From an uncultured Prevotellaceae bacterium (lineage in GTDB: Bacteria > Bacteroidota > Bacteroidia > Bacteroidales > Bacteroidaceae), in assembly GCA_947306605.1 (NCBI GenBank), contig CAMZHB010000090.1, forward strand, positions 1 to 7,031: a DNA stretch of 7,031 nt, read 5' to 3'. A program made the translations under genes and the position numbers. Each line of letters starts with the position of its first letter. Positions within the stretch are counted from its first letter, which is position 1. Below, piece after piece: positions 1-5,698 of the stretch. The notes under the pieces are model-generated. The model was given only the letters and a program-made list of their open reading frames with translations. It was not told where the DNA came from and did no database searches.

Positions 1-51
1 AGCACGTGATTTGTAATCTCGGGGTCGTTGGTTCGAATCCGACAAGAGGCT
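1..51 (+). tRNA. tRNA-Thr(TGT), 5' end cut off by the window
   Basis: The window opens inside the 3' side of the D stem. The anticodon loop TTTGTAA is at 10-16 with anticodon TGT at 12-14, which reads ACA (threonine). The anticodon stem pairs 5-9 with 17-21 and has a central T-T mismatch (7 with 19). The variable loop is 22-26. The T arm is GTTGG (27-31), loop TTCGAAT (32-38) and CCGAC (39-43), with one G-T wobble. The acceptor 3' strand AAGAGGC (44-50) and discriminator T51 follow. CCA is not encoded, as is common in Bacteroidetes, so the tail would be added by nucleotidyltransferase. About 22 bases, including the acceptor 5' strand, lie outside the window. Confidence 0.93.
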
Positions 52-84
52 CAATAAAATTCCTTTACAATTTTTTATTGTTTA

Positions 85-120
85 GAGGTCTGCGACGGGT
101 TCACGGACTTCTTTTGTTTT
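85..120 (+). terminator. Intrinsic terminator of the tRNA-Thr transcript
   Basis: An 11-position hairpin pairs 85-95 with 101-111: ten pairs, two of them G-T wobbles, and one C-A mismatch (93 with 103). The loop is CGGGT (96-100), and the 3' arm is followed directly by TTTTGTTTT (112-120). It begins 34 bases after the tRNA discriminator and fits termination of the tRNA transcript. It would not work as well for the converging mlaF transcript, because no T-run follows the hairpin on the minus strand. Confidence 0.65.
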
Positions 121-243
121 ATCCGGACAGTCGTATATAGTTGAAAGCATGTGGGATATGGCCGTTCCGGTGTGGGACATAATCCGCCGTATGTGGCACT
201 TGGAACAAGGGGTATAAATGGAGTGGAAAAGGTTGCGGGCGAT

Positions 244-999
244 TCACTCTTTCGAGCGGAGCAACTGTTTGCTGAAGTCGCTTGCAAAGATGAAGTCGTT
301 GAGCCTCTGGTTGTCCGAATGCAATATATCGGTGTTTTTGCCCTGCCACTCCTTGTGTCCCCGGTATATGAAGAGGATGTTCTCGCCGATGCCCATCACG
401 GAGTTCATGTCGTGGGTGTTGACGATGGTTGTGATTTGGTTTTCCACGGTTATTTCGTGTATCAATCCGTCGATTACGAGCGAGGTTTTCGGATCCAGCC
501 CGGAGTTTGGCTCATCACAGAAGAGGTATTTGGGATTCATGGAAATGGCTCTGGCTATTGCGGCCCGCTTCTGCATGCCTCCGCTGAGTTCTTCGGGATA
601 TTTGGCGGCTGCGTCTCCCAGATTCACGCGTTCAAGACAGAACTGTGCCCTGCGCACCCGGTCTTTGTAACTGGCATCAGAGAACATGTCGAGGGGAAAC
701 ATCACATTCTGCAGCACAGTGAGCGAATCGAACAAGGCAGATCCCTGGAACAGCATTCCCATCTCGCGACGCAACAGGGTACGTTCGCGTTTCGACATCG
801 TAACAAAGTCACGCCCGTCGTAAAGTATCTCACCCGCCGACGGTTCCAGCAGTCCCACGATGCAATTCATGAGTACCGTCTTTCCGGAACCGCTCTGTCC
901 GATGATGAGATTGGTCTTGCCGTTGTCAAAGCCGATGCTGATGTCGCTGAGCACCTGTTTGTCGGGGAAAGATTTGCTTAAGTGCTTTATTTCAATCAT
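244..999 (-). CDS. mlaF: MlaF-type phospholipid (MCE system) ABC transporter ATP-binding protein
   Basis: This 251-residue cytoplasmic ATPase would power the MlaE permease in moving phospholipid between the inner membrane and a periplasmic MCE carrier. All ABC motifs are visible: Walker A GQSGSGKT (34-41), Q-loop Gln85, signature LSGGM (138-142), Walker B ending in Asp162-Glu163, D-loop SGLD (166-169) and the switch His196. The signature ending in Met, followed by QKR, is typical of the Mla/Ttg2A branch. Length is close to E. coli MlaF (about 270). The ATG at 997-999 lies 6 bases after the mlaE stop, so the two genes are almost certainly cotranscribed and translationally close. No Shine-Dalgarno is evident, as usual for this phylum. 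No MCE-domain (mlaD) gene follows; the next element downstream is the terminator of the converging tRNA. MlaF is a homology name; the lipid substrate is inferred from the family. Confidence 0.92.
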   Translation of the reverse strand: MIEIKHLSKSFPDKQVLSDISIGFDNGKTNLIIGQSGSGKTVLMNCIVGLLEPSAGEILYDGRDFVTMSKRERTLLRREMGMLFQGSALFDSLTVLQNVMFPLDMFSDASYKDRVRRAQFCLERVNLGDAAAKYPEELSGGMQKRAAIARAISMNPKYLFCDEPNSGLDPKTSLVIDGLIHEITVENQITTIVNTHDMNSVMGIGENILFIYRGHKEWQGKNTDILHSDNQRLNDFIFASDFSKQLLRSKE

Positions 1000-1005
1000 G
1001 TGGCG

Positions 1006-1752
1006 TTACGAAAGCATTTGGGTGAGGAACATATCTGAGAATAAAATCAGCACACTGCTGGTTACGACCGCGTCAGTGCTGGCTTTGCCCACCTCAACAC
1101 TGCCCCCGCGCACCGTATATCCGTAATAGGACGACACGCTGGCAATGATGAAAGCGAAGAAAAACGATTTGATGACGCCCATCCAGAAGAACCACTGCGT
1201 AAAGTCGTGCTGAAGCCCCGCGGTAAGGTCTGCCGGCGTGATGATGTGGCCTATGTAAGCCGTTGCATAGGCTCCGAGAATGCCCGAGCCCACACTGAAC
1301 GTCACCAGACAGGGTATCACCGTGAGCATAGCCAATATCTTGGGCAGAATCAGGTAGTTGGCCGAATTGACACCCATGATTTCCAACGCGTCAATCTGTT
1401 GTGTGACACGCATGGTGCCCAGTTCCGACGCGATATTCGAACCTACCTTGCCCGAAAGTATGAGACACATGATGCTGGATGAGAATTCGAGCAACATAAT
1501 CTCGCGTGTCGTGTAACCGGAAACCCAGAAAGGCATCCACGCACTCTGTATGTTCACCTTGATCTGAATACAAATGACCGCACCGATAAAGAAAGAAATC
1601 AGCAGGACAATTCCAATCGAATTGACACCCAACTGGATAATCTCCTGATAGTACTGCCTCCCGAACATCCTCAACCTGTCCGGCACAGTCAGCGTCCTGC
1701 CCATCAGACGGAGATACCTGCCCAGCGCAACAAGCCATCTGTAAATCAACAT
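1006..1752 (-). CDS. mlaE: MlaE-family ABC transporter permease
   Basis: This 248-residue inner-membrane protein is the permease partner of the ATPase encoded just downstream. The hydrophobic segments I can pick out are roughly 45-65, 85-100, 132-165, 187-210 and 226-246. The family signature GSNIASELGTMRVTQQIDAL (104-123) is intact; in MlaE this region forms the coupling surface to MlaF. A second conserved stretch (about 210-233), rich in Gly and containing RGGSVEVGKAST, is also characteristic. Length matches E. coli MlaE (about 260). The ATG at 1750-1752 follows a short leader with a candidate Bacteroidetes -7 box. The gene faces away from lptB across a shared intergenic region. In the known complex MlaE works as a dimer with two MlaF and a hexameric MCE ring; the MCE subunit is not encoded in this window. 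Confidence 0.93.
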   Translation of the reverse strand: MLIYRWLVALGRYLRLMGRTLTVPDRLRMFGRQYYQEIIQLGVNSIGIVLLISFFIGAVICIQIKVNIQSAWMPFWVSGYTTREIMLLEFSSSIMCLILSGKVGSNIASELGTMRVTQQIDALEIMGVNSANYLILPKILAMLTVIPCLVTFSVGSGILGAYATAYIGHIITPADLTAGLQHDFTQWFFWMGVIKSFFFAFIIASVSSYYGYTVRGGSVEVGKASTDAVVTSSVLILFSDMFLTQMLS

Positions 1753-1779
1753 AACCCTAACAGAATCTATTTTTCAAGG

Positions 1780-1787
1780 CAAAATTA
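1780..1787 (-). promoter_or_regulatory. Candidate -7 box for mlaE-mlaF
   Basis: Read on the minus strand this is TAATTTTG, an exact match to the Bacteroidetes -7 consensus TAnnTTTG. It lies 27 bases before the mlaE ATG, which would give a leader of about 20 bases. I see no good TTTG-like -33 element at the expected distance, so the call rests on the -7 match and its position. Confidence 0.5.
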
Positions 1788-1831
1788 AGAAAAAATCCGT
1801 GTAATACCCCCCTTTAGTGCACAAGGTTTTG

Positions 1832-1839
1832 TATTTTTG
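1832..1839 (+). promoter_or_regulatory. Candidate -7 box for lptB
   Basis: TATTTTTG matches the Bacteroidetes -7 consensus TAnnTTTG exactly. It ends 18 bases before the ATG at 1858, predicting a leader of only about 10 bases. The -33 region is degenerate; the nearest candidate is TTTA at 1813-1816, at a rather short spacing. This box overlaps a possible upstream TTG start (1837), which argues that translation begins at the ATG. Confidence 0.55.
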
Positions 1840-1857
1840 TGGCTCAAAACATCACAA

Positions 1858-2670
1858 ATGGAACAAAACGAGGAAAAACTCCAGGTGCTGCGCGCCGAAA
1901 ACCTCATAAAACGCTACGGAAAACGAACCGTGGTGAACGAAGTCAGCTTTAACGTCAAACAAGGTGAGATAGTCGGCCTCCTAGGTCCCAACGGCGCCGG
2001 CAAAACTACCTCGTTCTACATGACAACGGGCCTCATCGTTCCCAACGGAGGCAAAATATTCCTCAACGACCTTGAGATAACCGATTTTCCAGTGTACAAA
2101 CGCGCCCGTGCAGGCATTGCATATCTGGCGCAAGAGGCTTCCGTGTTCCGCAAAATGACTGTGGAAGACAACATAGCCTCCATACTGCAAATGACAGGCA
2201 AGCCGCTCGAATATCAAAAGGAGAAACTGGAGAGCTTACTCAACGAATTCCGTTTGCAAAAAGTACGTAAAAACCTCGGAGACAGACTTTCGGGAGGCGA
2301 ACGAAGGAGAACGGAAATAGCACGTTGCCTGGCCATCGACCCAAAGTTCATTATGCTCGACGAACCTTTCGCAGGCGTTGACCCAATAGCGGTTGAAGAC
2401 ATACAATATATCGTATGGAAACTCAAAGACCTGGGAATAGGCATCCTGATTACCGACCACAACGTCGAAGAAACCCTTTGCATCACCGACCGGGCCTACC
2501 TGTTGTTCGAAGGACGCATACTCTTCCACGGAACTCCCGAAGAATTGTCGGAAAACCAGATTGTGAGAGAAAAATACCTGACCAACAGCTTCGTTTTACG
2601 CAAGAAAGACTTCAGCAAAATGCAGCAACAGGAATTGGAATATTCCGAAGCCGATGGCAAGTCCGACTGA
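1858..2670 (+). CDS. lptB: LptB, LPS export ABC transporter ATP-binding protein
   Basis: This 270-residue cytoplasmic ATPase would drive the LptFG permease that extracts lipopolysaccharide from the inner membrane and pushes it along the Lpt bridge. Motifs seen: Walker A GPNGAGKT (43-50), Q-loop Gln92 in QEASVFRKMTVEDN (an LptB hallmark segment, compare E. coli QEASIFRRLSVYDN), signature LSGGE (144-148) followed by RRR, Walker B ending in Asp168-Glu169, D-loop AGVD (172-175) and switch His201. It is longer than E. coli LptB (241) because of a short N-terminal addition and a charged C-terminal tail of about 23 residues. An in-frame TTG at 1837 would add 7 residues but sits inside the predicted promoter, so I chose the ATG at 1858. 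LptF, LptG and LptC are not in the window. Confidence 0.95.
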   Translation: MEQNEEKLQVLRAENLIKRYGKRTVVNEVSFNVKQGEIVGLLGPNGAGKTTSFYMTTGLIVPNGGKIFLNDLEITDFPVYKRARAGIAYLAQEASVFRKMTVEDNIASILQMTGKPLEYQKEKLESLLNEFRLQKVRKNLGDRLSGGERRRTEIARCLAIDPKFIMLDEPFAGVDPIAVEDIQYIVWKLKDLGIGILITDHNVEETLCITDRAYLLFEGRILFHGTPEELSENQIVREKYLTNSFVLRKKDFSKMQQQELEYSEADGKSD

Positions 2671-2725
2671 TTTTCAGCGTAAAAACAACATTTATTAAAT
2701 TAACCATTTCTTTTTAGCCCAAACA

Positions 2726-2758
2726 TTCGGGAAATTTGCGAAGATTTCCTTATCTTTG
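2726..2758 (+). promoter_or_regulatory. Promoter for the 2837-7031 gene cluster
   Basis: TATCTTTG at 2751-2758 is a perfect Bacteroidetes -7 box. TTCG at 2726-2729, 21 bases upstream, is a plausible degenerate form of the -33 TTTG element. Transcription would start near 2763-2766, leaving a leader of about 70 bases before the ATG at 2837. It lies in the gap after lptB, where I see no clear terminator, so some read-through from lptB is possible. Confidence 0.65.
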
Positions 2759-2779
2759 CACATTATATCTGACGCAACG

Positions 2780-2807
2780 CCCGCAAAGCCCCACCAAGGC
2801 TGACGGG
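2780..2807 (+). other. Possible hairpin in the 5' leader of the cluster
   Basis: CCCG (2780-2783) can pair with CGGG (2804-2807), and AGCC (2787-2790) with GGCT (2798-2801), across a small internal loop and a 7-base apical loop. No T-run follows, so it is not a terminator. It would fold within the predicted leader RNA about 30 bases before the start codon. Its role is unknown and it may be chance. Confidence 0.25.
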
Positions 2808-2836
2808 AAACGGAAACTATTGAAACTAAACCGAAA

Positions 2837-3469
2837 ATGAACCTACTGAAAAAGCTTTTCAACAGGAATAAGGACGGCAACGGGCTGCGTACCGGCGGCA
2901 TGGAAGATTTCATGACCCTCATACGCGTCTACTTCCAGGCATCCATCGCCAGCAAAGTGGGAATAACCAACCTCAATATGCTGCCTGACCTGCGCGTTTT
3001 CAAACAAACGCTCAAAGTACCTACCATTAACAATCGTCTAGGTCTGAATGAAAAAAGCCGTTGCCGCAAGATGCTCGGCGAAATCTACGGACTTAAGGAA
3101 GACTTCTTCAAAGAAATCGACGAGAGTGTCAAGAAAAACTGCCGCAATGTCAATGAAATGCAGAGCTATCTCTACATGTTCCAAGGCTTTAGTCAAGACT
3201 TGCTCACACTGTTGACAAACAGCATGCAGGTCAAGTTGCGCATACCCGCCATTTTCAAGAAGACTCTAAGGAGCGTAGTGGCAGACGGCGTGAACAACAT
3301 CATGGAAAAAGACGACTGGAAAGACGATAGCCAGCGCAAACTCGCCGTCGGGCTGCGCCAAATGCAACGCCGCCTGCTCTACAGCAAAGAATGGATGACA
3401 GAATATGCCTGGAAAATAGTGCTCCTGGCAAAGAAAGAACCGCGCAAGAAGGACACGGACACCAAATAA
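2837..3469 (+). CDS. Conserved-looking hypothetical protein, 210 residues
   Basis: I do not recognise a named family. The protein has no signal peptide and no convincing membrane segment. It is rich in Lys and Arg, especially at both ends (NLLKKLFNRNK near the N-terminus; a run of Lys/Arg/Asp at the C-terminus), and otherwise looks largely helical. A central stretch with spaced hydrophobics (about 105-130, MQSYLYMFQGFSQDLL) and a Trp-containing segment near the C-terminus look structured. The reading frame is clean, with codon use like its neighbours, and begins about 70 bases after a strong -7 box, so I regard it as real. It is the first gene of the cluster with the coiled-coil protein, zapA and rny, only 39 bases before the next start. 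By position it could act in division or RNA turnover, but nothing in the sequence proves this. Confidence 0.85.
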   Translation: MNLLKKLFNRNKDGNGLRTGGMEDFMTLIRVYFQASIASKVGITNLNMLPDLRVFKQTLKVPTINNRLGLNEKSRCRKMLGEIYGLKEDFFKEIDESVKKNCRNVNEMQSYLYMFQGFSQDLLTLLTNSMQVKLRIPAIFKKTLRSVVADGVNNIMEKDDWKDDSQRKLAVGLRQMQRRLLYSKEWMTEYAWKIVLLAKKEPRKKDTDTK

Positions 3470-3508
3470 CACCGTCTCCAAACGGCCCAAACCGACAAAA
3501 ACAATCCT

Positions 3509-3778
3509 ATGGAAGGCAGGGAAAAAACATTAGCCGAGCTCGAAGTGAAACTCACCCGTCTGCTCGAACGCCATCAGGCCATGGGAGTGAGACTGCAGGC
3601 CCTGGAACAGCAGAACAGGCTCCTGAAAGAACAAAACAACGTCCTGAACGAGAACATGGGCAACCTGAAAAAAGCCAAAGCCCTCGCTCTCGGAAACAAA
3701 GACGTGAAAGAGACCCGCTTGCTCCTCTCCAGGCTCATCCGTGAAATAGATAAATGCATCGCTCTCATGAGTGTATAA
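3509..3778 (+). CDS. Small coiled-coil protein, ZapB-like by context
   Basis: This 89-residue, highly charged protein is almost all predicted helix. Regularly spaced Leu residues from about 8 to 55 (KTLAELEVKL, RLQALEQQNRLLKEQ, NVLNENMGNL) indicate a coiled coil, followed by a short basic and Leu-rich C-terminal segment. It lacks a signal peptide and membrane segment. It ends 11 bases before the chosen zapA start. In proteobacteria the small coiled-coil protein ZapB binds ZapA at the Z-ring, so a ZapA partner is a natural guess. That is inference from size, coiled-coil nature and adjacency, not from recognised sequence similarity; other short coiled-coil proteins would look the same. The ATG at 3509 has no strong Shine-Dalgarno. 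Confidence 0.85.
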   Translation: MEGREKTLAELEVKLTRLLERHQAMGVRLQALEQQNRLLKEQNNVLNENMGNLKKAKALALGNKDVKETRLLLSRLIREIDKCIALMSV

Positions 3779-3789
3779 AACCAAACGCC

Positions 3790-4065
3790 ATGCCAACCGA
3801 CAGCAACGTGTTATCCATAAAACTCACCTTCGGCTCAAAAACCTTCGCCCTCAACATCGACCGCGAAAGAGAAGAGGTATACCGCACAGCCGAAAAGCTA
3901 ATCAACCAGAAACTGCAGACCTACATGAACAGGTTTGCCGACCAAAAACAGGAAGACTACCTGACCATGGCGCTGCTCGACATCGCAGTACACCTGGTAG
4001 ACGAAAAAAACATGGACAGGCGCCTGGAACAGCTCATCAGCCAAATAGACCGGGCCAACGACTGA
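3790..4065 (+). CDS. zapA: ZapA, cell division protein that bundles FtsZ
   Basis: This 91-residue cytoplasmic protein matches the ZapA family. An N-terminal strand region (IKLTFGSKTFALNI, about 10-23) precedes a long helix with the conserved pattern DYLTMALLDIA (about 56-66), followed by a charged helical C-terminus. ZapA promotes association of FtsZ protofilaments at midcell and usually acts as a dimer or tetramer through its coiled coil. An in-frame ATG at 3754 would overlap the preceding gene by 25 bases and add 12 residues unlike the family. I therefore prefer the ATG at 3790, 11 bases after the upstream stop. A spacer of 87 bases to rny contains no clear promoter or terminator. Confidence 0.88.
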   Translation: MPTDSNVLSIKLTFGSKTFALNIDREREEVYRTAEKLINQKLQTYMNRFADQKQEDYLTMALLDIAVHLVDEKNMDRRLEQLISQIDRAND

Positions 4066-4152
4066 AACCACCGGGCCAAATCAGGCACAGGCAAAACTAT
4101 CCCTGACATAAAATACAATAAATCAGATATAAAATAACCCAAACCAAACAAA

Positions 4153-5691
4153 ATGAACAGTATGTTAATCATAGCAATCGCCGTAAGCCTACTCATAGGA
4201 CTTGCCATCGGCTTCGGAATATTCCAATTCATACTCAAAGGGAAACGAAACAAAATGATGTCCGAAGCAGAACGGGACGCAAAAACGCTAAAAGAGAAAA
4301 AACTGCTGGAAGTCAAAGAAGAATTCCTCAACAAAAAAGCAGAACTCGAAAAAGAAGTACAAGCACGCAACAGCAAGCTGCTCCAGGCTGAAAACAAACT
4401 GAAACAGCGTGAAATGAGTCTCAATCAGCGCCAAGATGCCATAACAAGGCGCAAAAACGAACAGGACAAACTGCAGAATTCACTTGAGATGCAACAACAA
4501 GTAATCCTACATAAACAGGAAGAACTCGACAAATTGCAGCTCCAGGAACGGGAAAAACTTGAAACAATCAGTGGATTGTCCGCCGAAGAAGCCAAAGAGC
4601 GTCTCATAAGTTCCCTCAAAGATGAAGCCAAGACCGATGCACAAAGCTACATCAACGAGATAATGGACGACGCAAAGATGACTGCAAACAAGGAAGCCAA
4701 GAAAATCGTCATCCAAACCATACAAAGGGTGGCCACAGAAGCCGCAATAGAAAACAGCGTAACCGTTTTCCATATCGACAACGACGAGGTAAAAGGACGC
4801 ATCATCGGTCGCGAAGGCCGCAACATCCGTGCACTGGAAGCAGCAACCGGTGTGGAAATCGTAGTAGACGACACTCCGGAAGCCATTGTCATATCTGCCT
4901 TCGACCCAATCAGACGTGAAATCTGCCGTCTCGCACTTCACCAGCTCATATCTGACGGACGCATTCACCCAGCCCGCATTGAAGAAGTGGTTGCAAAGGT
5001 CAAAAAACAAGTTGAAGAGGAGGTAATAGAAACCGGAAAGCGTACTGCAATCGACTTAGGCGTACATGGACTCCACCCGGAACTGATTCGCATCATCGGA
5101 AAAATGAAATACCGCTCCTCATATGGCCAGAACTTGCTCCAACACGCAAGAGAAACCGCCAACTTAAGCGCTGTGATGGCCGCCGAATTGGGCTTGAATC
5201 CCAAGAAAGCCAAACGTGCCGGACTCTTACACGGTATTGGCAAAGTGCCAGACGAAGAAACGGACCTCTCACATGCCCTTTACGGAGCCAAATTAGCCGA
5301 GCAATTCAAAGAGAAACCAGACATATGCAATGCTATAGGCGCTCACCACGACGAAATGGAGATGACTACGCTGCTCGCACCCATAGTTCAAGTTTGCGAT
5401 GCCATAAGTGGAGCTCGCCCAGGGGCACGTAGAGAAATCGTTGAGGCATATATCAAACGTCTAAATGACTTGGAGAACATTGCTATGAGCTACCCGGGAG
5501 TTACCAAGACGTATGCCATTCAAGCCGGACGCGAGTTACGCGTTATTGTAGGGGCTGACAAAATTGACGACAAGCAGACCGTTGATCTCAGCGCCGAGAT
5601 AGCGAAAAAGATACAGGACGAAATGACCTATCCGGGCCAAGTTAAAATCACCGTTATCCGGGAAACCAGGGCCGTAAACTACGCTAAATAA
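4153..5691 (+). CDS. rny: Ribonuclease Y with an altered HD catalytic motif (His-Gly)
   Basis: RNase Y is a membrane-anchored endoribonuclease that initiates mRNA decay. The 512 residues (B. subtilis: 520) contain an N-terminal membrane segment (about 4-26), a long charged coiled coil (about 30-150), a KH RNA-binding domain with GRIIGREGRNIR at 215-226, an HD domain (about 325-420) and the conserved C-terminal region ending in VIRETRAV near the terminus. HD-domain landmarks are His331, His398-His399-Asp400 and Asp416 (VCDAISG). The signature pair, normally His-Asp in LLHDIGK, reads His360-Gly361 (CAC GGT at 5230-5235). The missing Asp is a metal ligand, and mutation of this pair in B. subtilis RNase Y is reported to abolish activity. 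The frame is otherwise intact and well conserved, so the gene is not a decayed pseudogene; it is either a natural variant or carries a base error. It is probably cotranscribed with zapA upstream and the Wzi gene, which starts 7 bases downstream. Confidence 0.95.
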   Translation: MNSMLIIAIAVSLLIGLAIGFGIFQFILKGKRNKMMSEAERDAKTLKEKKLLEVKEEFLNKKAELEKEVQARNSKLLQAENKLKQREMSLNQRQDAITRRKNEQDKLQNSLEMQQQVILHKQEELDKLQLQEREKLETISGLSAEEAKERLISSLKDEAKTDAQSYINEIMDDAKMTANKEAKKIVIQTIQRVATEAAIENSVTVFHIDNDEVKGRIIGREGRNIRALEAATGVEIVVDDTPEAIVISAFDPIRREICRLALHQLISDGRIHPARIEEVVAKVKKQVEEEVIETGKRTAIDLGVHGLHPELIRIIGKMKYRSSYGQNLLQHARETANLSAVMAAELGLNPKKAKRAGLLHGIGKVPDEETDLSHALYGAKLAEQFKEKPDICNAIGAHHDEMEMTTLLAPIVQVCDAISGARPGARREIVEAYIKRLNDLENIAMSYPGVTKTYAIQAGRELRVIVGADKIDDKQTVDLSAEIAKKIQDEMTYPGQVKITVIRETRAVNYAK

Positions 5692-5698
5692 CGCGACA

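Noticed and set aside
52..80. A/T-only inverted repeat CAATAAAA ... TTTTATTG after the tRNA
   Set aside because: The stem is unstable and made almost only of A-T pairs. The GC-containing hairpin at 85-111 with its T-run is a much better terminator.
1..243. tRNA 3' end as an integration site for a mobile element
   Set aside because: No integrase, no duplicated tRNA end and no foreign-looking genes are present; the downstream genes are core envelope functions.
227..265. Possible minus-strand terminator for mlaEF (GTTGC/GCAAC arms followed by CTTTT)
   Set aside because: It has only five outer pairs with a long unpaired interior, overlaps the mlaF stop codon region, and has a short T-run; too weak to call.
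75..349. Two short minus-strand open frames spanning the end of mlaF and the gap to the tRNA
   Set aside because: They overlap mlaF in other frames, have Ser/Pro-rich low-information products and no promoter box, and run into the tRNA terminator region. I treat 121-243 as non-coding.
151..981. A 276-codon open frame on the plus strand opposite mlaF
   Set aside because: It lies antisense to a gene with complete ABC ATPase motifs, shows no recognisable protein pattern, and is a by-product of the mlaF codon structure.
4050..4079. 9-base direct repeat CCGGGCCAA at the end of zapA and just after it
   Set aside because: There are two short copies only, with no accompanying structure or mobile-element sign; probably chance.
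4066..4152. Possible small RNA or separate promoter between zapA and rny (zapA borders 6S RNA in E. coli)
   Set aside because: The gap is only 87 bases, too short for a 6S RNA, with no TAnnTTTG box and no stable hairpin visible.
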